Positions 24,593 through 33,583 of a stretch of 35,550 nucleotides of DNA are shown here, one piece after another (the first letter of the stretch is position 1; each line of letters begins with the position of its first letter). Source of the stretch: Brumimicrobium sp964585545 (GTDB lineage Bacteria > Bacteroidota > Bacteroidia > Flavobacteriales_D > Crocinitomicaceae); the NCBI GenBank assembly GCA_964585545.1, contig CAZPDT010000024.1, forward strand, positions 1 to 35,550. Reading direction: 5' to 3'. Both the position numbers and the translations under genes were made by a program. The notes under the pieces were generated by a model, which was not told where the DNA came from, searched no databases, and saw nothing but the letters and a program-made list of their open reading frames with translations.

Positions 24593-25411
24593 TTAAGGCA
24601 GAACAATCAGGGGTGTTTGTCCTTCATAAACCAAATCATTAATTAAGAACCGTCTAAAAAACTGATCTGTTAATAAGCGTGATCCTTTTTGCACAACGAG
24701 TATTTCATCAATTTTGTTATTAATTACTTTTTTAATATCCTCTAAACGATTTTGTCCTTCATAAATTGCAAAATCTGTAGAAAATCTACTGTCAAATAAT
24801 GAGGCCAATTGTCTCAATTGATTTTTCATTTCGGATGTTTCTTCATTGGGCTTTGCCAAATAGAAAAAGGTAATATTTGTATTTTCTTCATCTATAAATC
24901 TTAAAAAACTATTGAATTCTAGTATATTAAAGGGATTCTTTTCACTAATGCCCACAAATATTTTTTCATGCGAATAGGAGTTAATTTCTTTAGGGATTGC
25001 GGCAACACTATTATTTGTTTGATCAATAACTTGAAGTGCGACACTGCCAAGAAATAGTTTTTCTAACACGCCAGTTCCCTTCATACCTACAAAAACCAGA
25101 TCCTCAAAAGGTTCTTTCAATCGATCGGATAATGTGTGCTGCAAATGTTTTTCAGAAACACAATAAGAAGCTTTGTAGGGATAGGGTATAACGGATTTCG
25201 CAAACTCTTTTAGCGCTTCAAGAGCCTTGTTATTCGAATTTTGAATCATTTCTTGTTTGGTCTCACTATTGGCGAACGCTGGCAGCAGTACGGTTGTTTT
25301 ATGGAGCAATAAAATTTGGGCATTGGCTTGTCGACTCCAATCATAAGCGTATTGAATCAAATTTTTTGAATACTCTGAAAAGTCAATCAGTAAAATAAAT
25401 CGTTTTCTCAT
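24593..25411 (-). CDS. Universal stress protein with two UspA domains
   Basis: 272 aa, two tandem Usp folds. The first (1-145) begins FILLIDFSEYSKNLIQYAYDWS and has FVGMKGTGVLEKLFLGSVALQVI, a G-2x-G-9x-G-like nucleotide-binding loop. The second (about 150-272) is more diverged and ends with the strand TPLIVLP. Its ATG overlaps the stop of the antiporter gene by 4 bp (ATGA), so the two are translationally coupled. A regulator or sensor of the antiporter under stress is the natural idea, since Usp proteins are often fused to or beside ion transporters. Inference from context. Confidence 0.88.
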   Translation of the reverse strand: MRKRFILLIDFSEYSKNLIQYAYDWSRQANAQILLLHKTTVLLPAFANSETKQEMIQNSNNKALEALKEFAKSVIPYPYKASYCVSEKHLQHTLSDRLKEPFEDLVFVGMKGTGVLEKLFLGSVALQVIDQTNNSVAAIPKEINSYSHEKIFVGISEKNPFNILEFNSFLRFIDEENTNITFFYLAKPNEETSEMKNQLRQLASLFDSRFSTDFAIYEGQNRLEDIKKVINNKIDEILVVQKGSRLLTDQFFRRFLINDLVYEGQTPLIVLP

Positions 25412-26889
25412 TTCATTTTGTTTTTAATAGGTTTGCTTAGGCAATCATTTACTTGTGTAAAGTCCTCTTTTTTATCGGCAAGGACCATTAATATATCGTA
25501 GGGTTCAATTTTGGTTGAGCCCCCAGGAGGAATATACTTCTCATTTCTTTTAATAATCACAATAAAAGCGGATTTTGGAAAATTAAGATCGACAACCCTT
25601 TTGTTTGCCGCATAAGAATTGGGTAAAATTTCGAATTCTTGCAAAGCAGACTTAGGAAGATCTAAAATAAGTTTATCAACCTCTTTAACTATTTTGTCTT
25701 TTTCAGGGAGGACGACGTGCAACCATTTTGCTACAATTGACAAGGTCGTTCCTTGTAAAACAACAGAAGTTACAGAGATAAAAAAGACAATATTAAAAAT
25801 CATGTTAGCTTTATCAATTCCTGCCAACAATGGGTAAGTAGCAAACACGATGGGAACGGCTCCACGCAGACCAACCCATGAAATATAAATCCGCCTTCTC
25901 AGTTTCATCTTAAAAAACAATAAGCTAATAAAGACGGCTATGGGTCTTGCCACAAATATCAGTAACACGGAAATCAACAACCCTATACCAACGTAAGGAA
26001 TGATATCAGAAGGGAACACAAGTAGTCCTAAGGTGAGGAACAAAACAATTTGCATCAACCAGGCCAATCCATCATACATTCGAAGAATGGTTTTTTTATG
26101 GATTAAGTCTTGATTTCCTAAATACACGGCGGTTATATAAATAGCAAGAAAGCCATTTCCACCAACGAAATCCGTAGCGGAGAAGGTAACAAACATGAGA
26201 GCTATTACCAAAACTGGATAAAGGCCTTCGTAATCAAGTTTAATTTTATTGATGATAAATTTGCTTAATTTACCAAAGGCAAAACCAGCAATCCCCCCTA
26301 AAATCATTTGCTTAAGAAATAAGGTAACAATTGAAGAGATATCTTGTTCGGGATTAACGATTAATGATAAAAATGCAATTGTGAGCGCGTAAGCCATTGG
26401 GTCGTTACTACCACTCTCCAGTTCCAATGTAGGTCGAATGTTTTTTTTCAGTGCTATACTCTTCGATCTCAAAATAGAAAATACTGCAGCGGCATCTGTG
26501 GATGAAACAATAGATCCTAAAAGCATACTTTCAAAAAGAGTTAGGTCAGTTAAATACCATACAAATGTACCCAAGGTGATGGCTGTAAGAAAGACGCCAA
26601 GCGTGGACAACACTATTCCTTCTCCGAGAATAGGTTTTACGTAACTCCATTTGGTGTCAAGTCCTCCTGAGAATAAAATAAAGTTAAGCGACACAACACC
26701 GATAAATTGAGCAATTTCCGGATTGTCAAAGTGAATGCCACCGATTCCCTCAGAACCAGCAAGCATGCCTATACCTAGGAACAATAACAAGGTTGGCACA
26801 CCAAATTTGTATGATGTTTTCCCAATAATTATACTTATAAAAAGTAGAATGGAACCTATGAGTAGGATGTTTTCTATAGCTATATTCAC
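25408..26889 (-). CDS. CvrA/NhaP2-type K+(Na+)/H+ antiporter with C-terminal RCK domain
   Basis: 493 aa from a GTG start (the frame is closed 15 bp upstream, so no ATG alternative exists upstream). About 12 membrane helices. CPA1 signatures: LFSGGLDTKW, SIVSSTDAAAVFSILR and LELESGSNDPMAYALTIAF with the NDP motif of ion binding. Residues about 405-490 are a TrkA-C/RCK_C domain (SALQEFEILPNSYAANKRV, then IIKRNEKYIPPGGSTKIEPYDILMVLADK), which usually senses nucleotides or ions. It lacks the extra C-terminal domain of E. coli CvrA, hence the shorter length. It exchanges monovalent cations for protons for pH or volume control. First gene of an operon with the stress protein. Confidence 0.9.
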   Translation of the reverse strand: MNIAIENILLIGSILLFISIIIGKTSYKFGVPTLLLFLGIGMLAGSEGIGGIHFDNPEIAQFIGVVSLNFILFSGGLDTKWSYVKPILGEGIVLSTLGVFLTAITLGTFVWYLTDLTLFESMLLGSIVSSTDAAAVFSILRSKSIALKKNIRPTLELESGSNDPMAYALTIAFLSLIVNPEQDISSIVTLFLKQMILGGIAGFAFGKLSKFIINKIKLDYEGLYPVLVIALMFVTFSATDFVGGNGFLAIYITAVYLGNQDLIHKKTILRMYDGLAWLMQIVLFLTLGLLVFPSDIIPYVGIGLLISVLLIFVARPIAVFISLLFFKMKLRRRIYISWVGLRGAVPIVFATYPLLAGIDKANMIFNIVFFISVTSVVLQGTTLSIVAKWLHVVLPEKDKIVKEVDKLILDLPKSALQEFEILPNSYAANKRVVDLNFPKSAFIVIIKRNEKYIPPGGSTKIEPYDILMVLADKKEDFTQVNDCLSKPIKNKMK

Positions 26890-27185
26890 TTTTTTCTTCT
26901 TCTATATTTAACGTTTCAAAGTTCTTATTCCTTGTTTATTGGGTTTGACATCTCTCCTTTAATTCATCTAAGGTACAATTATAATAGGGAAGTTCCATTT
27001 CATCTCCTGCAATTAGCTTAAACAGATTTGGGAAAGTAAAGTTTTAATAAGAGCAAATTTTTTGTAAAATAAATTTTGAATTAAGATGGAATATAATAAT
27101 TTTTTATTTGTACAAAAAAACAGAAAGTTAATTTACTAACTTTTAGAAGAAACAAGAGACAAAACAAAGTGGTAAATAATCTAGA
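26890..27185. other. Gene-free stretch upstream of the antiporter
   Basis: 296 bp of AT-rich DNA. I looked for TAnnTTTG on the minus strand in front of the antiporter and found none. The only regularities are A and T runs near 27050-27120. Nothing supportable. Confidence 0.3.
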
Positions 27186-27536
27186 TTAAACATAAAGATA
27201 AGCCCAATATATAAGTGCCAACTGTAGCGGTAATCGAATGTAGGCAATCCAACGATTCTTACTTTGTTTTTGGGTCATGCGTTGGGCCATATAAATGTTG
27301 GCAGGAAACACAGCAATTAATAAAAGAATTAGTCCTAATGCAGCATAAGAACGCGTTTCATCAAACAACAAAGCAATTCCAAAAACAATTTCAAAAAATC
27401 CAGAAGTATATACCATTAAATAATGATAGGGAATGTAAGGAGGCATTATTCTTAAATAAGGTTTGGGCGTAATAAAATGTAAAAGACCCGCAACTGTATA
27501 TACTGCTGCCATAACATAAAGGCCAACTTCTGTCAT
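27186..27536 (-). CDS. DoxX-like membrane protein
   Basis: 116 aa from the ATG at 27536 (MTEVGLYVMAAVYTVAGLLHFI). The frame is open to 27638 but that extension is basic and unlike the family. Four membrane helices with the DoxX pattern: AGLLHFITPKPYLRIMPPYIP, SGFFEIVFGIALLFDETR, ALGLILLLIAVFPANIYM. The family includes subunits or partners of redox enzymes in the inner membrane, but small DoxX-like proteins are mostly uncharacterised. Monocistronic, with 568 bp between its start and the next gene. Confidence 0.82.
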   Translation of the reverse strand: MTEVGLYVMAAVYTVAGLLHFITPKPYLRIMPPYIPYHYLMVYTSGFFEIVFGIALLFDETRSYAALGLILLLIAVFPANIYMAQRMTQKQSKNRWIAYIRLPLQLALIYWAYLYV

Positions 27537-27858
27537 TTTTTTTGGATGAAAGTAGTGAAAAAGAATATATTTTTTATGGTAAGGAGCTTTTTTTGCTTTC
27601 CTGACGTATAGTAAAAAGCAGACTCTTATTATTCTCAATTATAATCTATAATCCAGATGAAGATTGCTTTACTTTCCTTTTCTTTGAAGACATCCAGTAA
27701 CAGACGACGAGAGAAAGTGGGATAGACCCAATAAATAAATTTTGATAATGTTGTGTTTTCTACTAATGTCTATCTGTTTCTACAAAAAACAGAACATTTC
27801 AACTAATGGTTTCCTTTTAGGGTGAGTGTTTTTGGTTTTTAGAAATTTTAGATATGTA

Positions 27859-27879
27859 TTAACCGTTATAAACGGTTAA
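27859..27879. promoter_or_regulatory. Palindrome upstream of the zinc-ribbon gene, copy 1
   Basis: TTAACCGTT-N3-AACGGTTAA, a perfect 9-bp inverted repeat with spacer ATA, in the 27537-28104 gap. A second copy starts 190 bp further at 28049. A shared 18-bp word TGTAAAATATGTAAAAAA follows each copy, at 27923 and again inside the zinc-ribbon coding region at 28111. The rest of the gap is A+T rich with no other gene. Confidence 0.55.
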
Positions 27880-28048
27880 ATTTTATATAGTTAATAATCA
27901 AGGATTAATCGCTTATATAAAATGTAAAATATGTAAAAAATAATTTCTAAATAGAAACCCTCTTTGATAGAAAAAAAGAACAGCAAGAGAAGATTTTTTT
28001 GTTTTTTATTGTGATAATTGTTGGTTATTTAAATGATTTAATTGTATA

Positions 28049-28069
28049 TTAACCGTTATAAACGCTTAA
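28049..28069 (+). promoter_or_regulatory. Palindrome upstream of the zinc-ribbon gene, copy 2
   Basis: The same sequence as copy 1 with one change (AACGCTTAA in the right arm), 35 bp before the start codon at 28105. Paired sites of this kind often bind a dimeric regulator. The regulator is unknown. Confidence 0.5.
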
Positions 28070-28104
28070 TCACAAAAATCGAATAACCAATAAACAACCA
28101 ACCC

Positions 28105-28473
28105 ATGAATTGTAAAATATGTAAAAAACGCCTTTCAGGAAGGTCAGATAAAATCTTTTGCTCACAGCGGTGTAAAAACTATTATCACCACAATTTAAGA
28201 CGTTTAACTCGAGATGCATCCTACGATATTGATATAATGCTCCATAGAAACCGTTCGATACTATTAGAATTAATGGGTAAAAACGCTGTGCAAAAAAAAG
28301 TAAATAGAAGGTCCTTGGAAAGGAAAAAATTTAATTTTAAGTATTTAACACATTATTACGTAAATAAACGAGGGAAAACGTATTCTTATATCTACGACTT
28401 CGCCTGGATGGATTTCTCGGATGATGAAATCCTAATTGTCAGAAGAAAGAAGAATCCCATTAAAAGACCATAG
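28105..28473 (+). CDS. Conserved small zinc-ribbon protein
   Basis: 122 aa. The N-terminus MNCKICKKRLSGRSDKIFCSQRCKNYYHH has CxxC and CxxxC pairs, a treble-clef/zinc-ribbon (TRASH-like) site. The middle is helical and basic (LHRNRSILLELM). The end FKYLTHYYVNKRGKTYSYIYDFAWMDFSDDEILIVRRKK is a pattern I recall from unnamed Flavobacteriia proteins. It may bind nucleic acid, but no function is established. Single gene with paired palindromes upstream. Confidence 0.75.
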   Translation: MNCKICKKRLSGRSDKIFCSQRCKNYYHHNLRRLTRDASYDIDIMLHRNRSILLELMGKNAVQKKVNRRSLERKKFNFKYLTHYYVNKRGKTYSYIYDFAWMDFSDDEILIVRRKKNPIKRP

Positions 28474-28627
28474 CACGTATTATCTGGAATAATCCGCATT
28501 ATTCATGAGATTAGTTTTGAGTTTATTTTAAACACAAAATCTAAAAAATAAGGTACTTTTTATTCATAAACAATGTACTGTAAATAAACTTTTGTGCATA
28601 ATGAGAGGATATTTATTCATTAATAGC

Positions 28628-28635
28628 TAACTTTG
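28628..28635 (+). promoter_or_regulatory. Candidate -7 box for tatA
   Basis: TAACTTTG fits TAnnTTTG, 22 bp before the tatA start codon. There is no TTTG at the expected -33, so the call is moderate. The gap from 28474 holds no gene. Confidence 0.4.
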
Positions 28636-28657
28636 TGCAAATTAAAATGGACACAAG

Positions 28658-28858
28658 ATGATTTTAGGAATAGCCGGTCCCTGGCAAATAGTTCTCGTTG
28701 TTGTAGTTATCCTCCTGCTTTTTGGTGGACGAAAAATTCCCGAATTAATGAAAGGTTTAGGAAAGGGAATGAAAGAATTCAAAGATGCCACTAAGAATGA
28801 CCCAGAAGGTGAGCATAAGGAAGACAGTAAAAAGGACAGCGCAGGAGAGAAACAATAA
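28658..28858 (+). CDS. tatA: Twin-arginine translocase subunit TatA/E
   Basis: 66 aa. One membrane helix (residues about 6-22, GPWQIVLVVVVILLLFGG) is followed by the FGGRKIPELMKGLGKGMKEFK hinge and amphipathic helix typical of TatA, then an acidic/Lys-rich tail. It oligomerises to let folded proteins cross the inner membrane with TatC, not in the window. The stop is 11 bp before gatA, so it is part of an operon. TatA and TatE cannot be separated by sequence alone. Confidence 0.9.
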   Translation: MILGIAGPWQIVLVVVVILLLFGGRKIPELMKGLGKGMKEFKDATKNDPEGEHKEDSKKDSAGEKQ

Positions 28859-28869
28859 ACTCTTTATTG

Positions 28870-30279
28870 ATGTACAGGACATTTGCCGATATAAAAAAAG
28901 CAATCAATAACGGAAAAACTGTTCAAAATATCCTTCAGTCTTATATGAAGAATATTGAAGAACGCAAGAGTCTAAATGCTTATTTGGAAGTGTTTAAGAC
29001 ATCTGCTATTGTAAAAGCAAAAGAGGTCGACGAAAAGATTAAAAATGGAAATGCAGGTCGCTTGGCTGGCATGATTATCGGCATTAAAGACAATATTTGT
29101 TATAAGGGACATGTTGTGTCCGCAGCTTCCAAAATTCTCGAAGGATTCGAATCTATATACTCTTCAACCGTAGTAGAACGATTGCTTGAAGAAGACGCTG
29201 TTATTCTAGGACGTCTTAATTGTGATGAATTTGCAATGGGCAGTTCCAATGAAAACTCGGCATTCGGTTCGGTTAAAAATGCCTTAAACGAAGGTTATGT
29301 TCCTGGTGGATCTTCAGGAGGAAGTGCTTCTGCTGTAGCGGGTGAATTATGTACTGTAGCTCTTGGTAGTGATACGGGAGGATCTATTCGTCAACCAGCA
29401 TCTTATACAGGAACAATTGGATTAAAACCAACCTACGGAAGGGTGAGTCGATTTGGGCTTATTGCTTACGCTTCATCTTTTGATCAAATTGGACCAATAG
29501 GAAATGATATAGATGATGTTGCATTGGTTACTGAAGTAATTGCTGGGAAAGACAGTTATGATAGCACTGTTTCATCTAAAGAAGTTCCTTCTCTACAGCC
29601 AACACCATTAAAAAGGAAATTAAATATTGCTTATATGCAGGAACCTCTTGACTCTGAATTTATTGACCAAGAGGTGAAAGATAGAATCCATGAATTAATC
29701 GGAGATTTAAAAGCAGAGGGACACGAAGTTCGACCTGTCTCTTTTTCTTATTTAGATCAAATTGTCCCTACATATTACGTTCTTTCCACAGCCGAAGCAT
29801 CAACAAACTTATCGCGATATGACGGTATACATTTTGGCTATAGGAGTGAATCGGCAAAAGGTGTAGAAGAAACGTATGTTAAGTCGAGAACGGAGGGTTT
29901 TGGCGAAGAAGTGAAACGCAGAATTATGGCAGGAACTTTTGTTCTTTCTCAAGGTTATTATGACGCTTACTATAGCAAAGCACAAAAAGTTAGACGCTTA
30001 ATTCGAGATAAAACAAATGAAATTTTGGAAAAGAACGACTTTATTCTTTTGCCAACAACACCAACAACAGCCTTTAAATTAAAAGAAGTAGCGGATCCAA
30101 TCAGCATGTATTTGCAAGACATTTATACTGTACAAGCTAATCTTTCTGGTCATCCAGCAATTTCTCTTCCTCTCGGTAACCATAGTAATGGAATGCCATT
30201 TGGAATACAACTTATTGGGAAACCTTTGGGTGAAAAAGAACTTTTAGATGCTTCTTCTTATTTATTAAAAGTTTGCTAA
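28870..30279 (+). CDS. gatA: Asp-tRNA(Asn)/Glu-tRNA(Gln) amidotransferase subunit A
   Basis: 469 aa, amidase-signature enzyme. The Ser-cisSer-Lys triad is present: Lys73 (GIKDN), Ser148 (PGGSSGGSA) and Ser172 (SDTGGSIRQP). The GSSNENSAFG block and the DQIGPIG segment are also diagnostic. GatA releases ammonia from glutamine and hands it to GatB, with GatC, for correction of misacylated tRNA. The start at 28870 is the ATG. A TTG one codon earlier is unlikely. The stop is followed directly by the mltD start. gatB and gatC are not in the window, which is usual when the subunits are scattered. Confidence 0.95.
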   Translation: MYRTFADIKKAINNGKTVQNILQSYMKNIEERKSLNAYLEVFKTSAIVKAKEVDEKIKNGNAGRLAGMIIGIKDNICYKGHVVSAASKILEGFESIYSSTVVERLLEEDAVILGRLNCDEFAMGSSNENSAFGSVKNALNEGYVPGGSSGGSASAVAGELCTVALGSDTGGSIRQPASYTGTIGLKPTYGRVSRFGLIAYASSFDQIGPIGNDIDDVALVTEVIAGKDSYDSTVSSKEVPSLQPTPLKRKLNIAYMQEPLDSEFIDQEVKDRIHELIGDLKAEGHEVRPVSFSYLDQIVPTYYVLSTAEASTNLSRYDGIHFGYRSESAKGVEETYVKSRTEGFGEEVKRRIMAGTFVLSQGYYDAYYSKAQKVRRLIRDKTNEILEKNDFILLPTTPTTAFKLKEVADPISMYLQDIYTVQANLSGHPAISLPLGNHSNGMPFGIQLIGKPLGEKELLDASSYLLKVC

Positions 30280-31773
30280 ATGGTAGAATACGTGAAGAAA
30301 ATATTATTACAAGGATTACTATTTTTAATGGGAATAACGACATTTGGACAAGTCGGTGATACCCCTCCAAAAGATACTGCTGATGTTATCCAGTATGAAG
30401 AATTTTTAGATGTTGTAAAATCTACTTTACAAGATTATTATCGGGATTTTTCTTCTACAGATAAACAAACAGACTCCATTATAGCATCCTTTGGATATGA
30501 AGATAAAGATGTACCTGAGTTTTCGGACTCTATCTATTGTTTGCGCTTGGCTAAAATGAATGAAATGAGTCCATTTCAATTGGATTGCAACGAAAAAGTG
30601 TTGAGTACAATACGCTATTTCACCAAATACAGAAGGCACTTTACAAGTGTAGTTTTGGGTAGATCTAAATTGTATTTCCCGATGTTTGAGGAAAAATTAG
30701 CACAACATGATTTACCGATAGAATTAAAGTATTTAGCAGTTATAGAAAGCGGACTTCGCCCCCAAGTTCGTTCACGAGCAGGAGCTTTAGGAATTTGGCA
30801 ATTCATGTATCGGACAGGAAAAATGTATGGATTAAATCAAAATTCATATATCGATGAAAGAATGGATCCTGAATTAGAAACTGAGGCCGCTTGCTTGTAT
30901 TTGAAAAAATTATACAGTTTATATCAAAATTGGAACATGGCGCTTGCAGCATATAATGCTGGACCGGGAAACGTAAATAAAGCCATCCGTCGTTCTGGTG
31001 GTAAAATGACTTACTGGGGAATTCGCGATTATCTTCCAAGAGAGACGCAAGGTTATGTCCCTAATTTTATTGCAATGTCTTATTTAATGAACTATCATGC
31101 TGTGCATAATATCAAATCTCGAGCACCTAAATATTATGACTTTGAGGTCGATACGGTTTGTTTAAAAGGCAGTTTACACATGGAAGTAATCGATTCATTA
31201 ATTGATTGGCCAGTAGCCGAGATTCAGACCCTTAACCCTATTTATAAAACTAAATATATTCCCAATACAGGAACAAAACAATGTCTTAATATTCCCAATA
31301 CACATATTGGTAGGTGGATTGAAATGGAAGACAGTATTTATGCATTAGATTCAGTTATCTATCGTAAGATAGAGGAAAAAAAGGAGCTAGAAGAGCCTGA
31401 ATATATTACACACTATGTGAGAAGGGGGCAGACTTTAGGAGGAATTGCGCAAAGATATGGTACCTCGGTGCGAAGGTTAATGAATTGGAACGATCTGAGG
31501 TCAACACGCTTGTCAATTGGACAACGATTAAAAGTATATTCCAGCCACGCATTAAGAGTTGCTGAAAAAAAAACCAAAGCACCTAAAAAATCAAAATCTT
31601 CTACTGTTACTGCCAAAAATTCCGGCACTGGAGATGTTCATATTATCTCTGAGGGAGATAGCTTATGGATCATAGCTCAGCAGAAAGGAACAACTGTTGA
31701 CGCATTAATGAAGCTCAACCCTGGGATTGATTCTAGAGATCTTAAAGTCGGACAGAAGATTCGTGTTGAGTAA
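30280..31773 (+). CDS. Lytic transglycosylase with two LysM domains (MltD-like)
   Basis: 497 aa, starting directly after the gatA stop. Signal peptide at the N-terminus without a lipobox (ITTFGQ). The SLT domain (about 140-260) has catalytic Glu156 (AVIESGL) and the family motifs GIWQFMYRTG and AYNAGPGNVNKAI. Two LysM repeats follow, HYVRRGQTLGGIAQRYGTSV near 382 and HIISEGDSLWIIAQQKGTTV near 450, which bind peptidoglycan. It cleaves glycan strands with 1,6-anhydro ends, for wall remodelling in the periplasm. MltD-like by domain order. I leave the symbol out because E. coli MltD is a lipoprotein. Confidence 0.92.
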   Translation: MVEYVKKILLQGLLFLMGITTFGQVGDTPPKDTADVIQYEEFLDVVKSTLQDYYRDFSSTDKQTDSIIASFGYEDKDVPEFSDSIYCLRLAKMNEMSPFQLDCNEKVLSTIRYFTKYRRHFTSVVLGRSKLYFPMFEEKLAQHDLPIELKYLAVIESGLRPQVRSRAGALGIWQFMYRTGKMYGLNQNSYIDERMDPELETEAACLYLKKLYSLYQNWNMALAAYNAGPGNVNKAIRRSGGKMTYWGIRDYLPRETQGYVPNFIAMSYLMNYHAVHNIKSRAPKYYDFEVDTVCLKGSLHMEVIDSLIDWPVAEIQTLNPIYKTKYIPNTGTKQCLNIPNTHIGRWIEMEDSIYALDSVIYRKIEEKKELEEPEYITHYVRRGQTLGGIAQRYGTSVRRLMNWNDLRSTRLSIGQRLKVYSSHALRVAEKKTKAPKKSKSSTVTAKNSGTGDVHIISEGDSLWIIAQQKGTTVDALMKLNPGIDSRDLKVGQKIRVE

Positions 31774-31834
31774 AGAAATCTTTATTTTTACGATACGGTA
31801 TAAACTTTGTAACTTTAATCATAAAAATAAGAGT

Positions 31835-32977
31835 ATGAAATTTTGGTTTCCTTTAATTACTGTCTGCATGTTGCTTTCTTCTTGTTTAGACAATTCTCCA
31901 ATACAACAAAAAACTGATCAATCCAACAAGAAGAAACAAAAAAGAAATCAAGCAATTAAAGATGGAGGAAGACAAATAATCAATGCGGGTTCTACGAGTC
32001 AATATGTTGGGAAACCAGGGAGATTAGTTGTTGTGATTAAGAGTTCAGAATATACGGACGAAATAGCCAATGTGTTTGATTCTATTTTTGCAGCCCCCAT
32101 ACGCCCTTATTATCCATTGACACAATATTTTGAAGTTTATCAAAGAACCCCAAAAGATTTTAAAAGATTGAATACACGCTTACGTAATGTTATCGATCTT
32201 GCTATAGATAAAAATATAGAAAAGGGAAAACCAACAATGCACATTTATGAGAATTATTATGCAAAAACACAACTTTATACTAAACTGCGAGCTCATGATG
32301 TTATTGATTTACATAATATTCTTCTTAAACAAGCGGATTATTTATTTAAAATTTATGACCGACAAGAATGGAAAAGAGAATTTGAACGTTATTCTGAAAA
32401 TAAAAATACCGACGTTCGTTCTCGCTTGAAAAAGAAGTTTGGTATTGACTTGGTGTTGCCCAAGAAATACCGTTACGAATCTAAGGACAATACATACGCT
32501 GTTATTCGCTTTCCTGATCGCTCAAGAGAAATGGATCTAAAAATGGGAAGAGGTAATGAAACTTCCAGAGTAAACTTTAGTCAAGGAGGATTAATCATTT
32601 GGCAATATCCTTTCAAAGATTCTTCTCAACTTAATCCTTCGGAATTGTTGCGCATGAGAGATACAATTTTAAAAAAGTATGCTAAACACGAAATGAAAGG
32701 CGTATATATGGGAACTCAATACCATCCTGCAGCGCTACCTGTACATGAAAAACTGAGAATCGGTGAGAATATCGGTTATCAATTTAGGGGATTGTATAAG
32801 TTTACAGGTGCTGCTGAGCCATCTGGTGGCAGGTTTTGGGGTTTTCAATTTAAACACCCTTATCGCAATACCATTGTCGCTGTAAGTGGGTATTTTCATG
32901 TTCCACCAACAACATCTGCTAAATTTGATGTCAACAGAATAAGGGCAATTATATATTCCTTAAAAGCAGTGAAATAG
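31835..32977 (+). CDS. DUF4837 family lipoprotein
   Basis: 380 aa from the ATG at 31835. The frame is open to 31727 inside mltD but that part is a by-product. Lipobox LSSC with Cys17. After a Lys/Gln-rich linker the conserved start is GKPGRLVVVIKSSEYTDEIANVFDSIFAAPIRPYYPLTQYFEV, typical of DUF4837, followed by YRYESKDNTYAVIRFPDRSREM, GGLIIWQYPF and GGRFWGFQFKHPYRN. The function of the family is unknown, the location is the envelope. It follows mltD by 61 bp and may belong to the same transcription unit. Confidence 0.87.
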   Translation: MKFWFPLITVCMLLSSCLDNSPIQQKTDQSNKKKQKRNQAIKDGGRQIINAGSTSQYVGKPGRLVVVIKSSEYTDEIANVFDSIFAAPIRPYYPLTQYFEVYQRTPKDFKRLNTRLRNVIDLAIDKNIEKGKPTMHIYENYYAKTQLYTKLRAHDVIDLHNILLKQADYLFKIYDRQEWKREFERYSENKNTDVRSRLKKKFGIDLVLPKKYRYESKDNTYAVIRFPDRSREMDLKMGRGNETSRVNFSQGGLIIWQYPFKDSSQLNPSELLRMRDTILKKYAKHEMKGVYMGTQYHPAALPVHEKLRIGENIGYQFRGLYKFTGAAEPSGGRFWGFQFKHPYRNTIVAVSGYFHVPPTTSAKFDVNRIRAIIYSLKAVK

Positions 32978-33351
32978 TAAAAAAAATTAGTTTGTTGTTT
33001 TATGCTACATGTATACAATCAGAAATCAATTGACTGAATTTTATGCATATTCCTTAACATTATAGAATAAATCTAAATTTCTCGCCCAATTTCCTTTAAG
33101 AATAAAGAAATCCTTAATAATCAAAGACTACTAAGGATTTATTTTGTTGTCCCACTAGGGAGCACCATATTTTAAAAACACCTCATTGTCAATACGTTAG
33201 GAGCGACTTGTTTTCTTGTTAACCGATTTGTTAGAATTATATTTACTTTCAAATACAGGCAGATATGTTAAAGAGCTTCATCTGCTAAGGTAATAAACAA
33301 ACTACTGACTACATAATAAATAGAAGTAAATAACACTAAATATTATGCTTT
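32978..33351. terminator. Gap with a hairpin terminator at 33108-33140
   Basis: AAATCCTTA (33108-33116) pairs with TAAGGATTT (33132-33140) over 9 bp with a 15-nt loop, then ATTTTGTTGT. It suits the end of the tatA-gatA-mltD-DUF4837 transcript, though about 130 bp after the last stop. The rest of the 374 bp is AT-rich without an ORF. Confidence 0.6.
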
Positions 33352-33579
33352 TTAGAATAGCACTTTCTCCACCTCATCGTATTTTAAACCAAGGTATTCT
33401 GCGCACTCTTTTATTGAAACATATTGATGTGATTTTTTAAGGTAATGTTCCTTCATCTTTTTGATGAGTTCTCGAGAATATCGTTCAGACTTTCCAGTGA
33501 TGATCATGACGTCTTTTGTATGTAGAACGATACGCTTCATTTTTCTTGTTGTTGTTTGAACTGTTTTGATTTTACTCAT
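33352..33579 (-). CDS. Small putative DNA-binding protein
   Basis: 75 aa; a start at codon 14 (MKRIVLHTKDVM) is also possible. The core HTKDVMIITGKSERYSRELIKKMKEHYLKKSHQYVSIKECAEYLGLKYDEV is a pattern I recall from uncharacterised short Bacteroidota proteins. The last part (VSIKECAEYLGLKYDEVEKVL) reads like a helix-turn-helix of excisionase/MerR type. Two TATCCATA sites lie directly before the gene. It faces the four-gene cluster at 33854 and could regulate it, but that is inference. Confidence 0.6.
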   Translation of the reverse strand: MSKIKTVQTTTRKMKRIVLHTKDVMIITGKSERYSRELIKKMKEHYLKKSHQYVSIKECAEYLGLKYDEVEKVLF

Positions 33580-33583
33580 ACTT

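Noticed and set aside
27537..27638. N-terminal extension of the DoxX-like protein
   Set aside because: Basic sequence unlike the family. The first membrane helix begins properly at the ATG at 27536.
31727..31834. N-terminal extension of the DUF4837 lipoprotein
   Set aside because: It overlaps the mltD end and would destroy the lipoprotein signal that starts at 31835.
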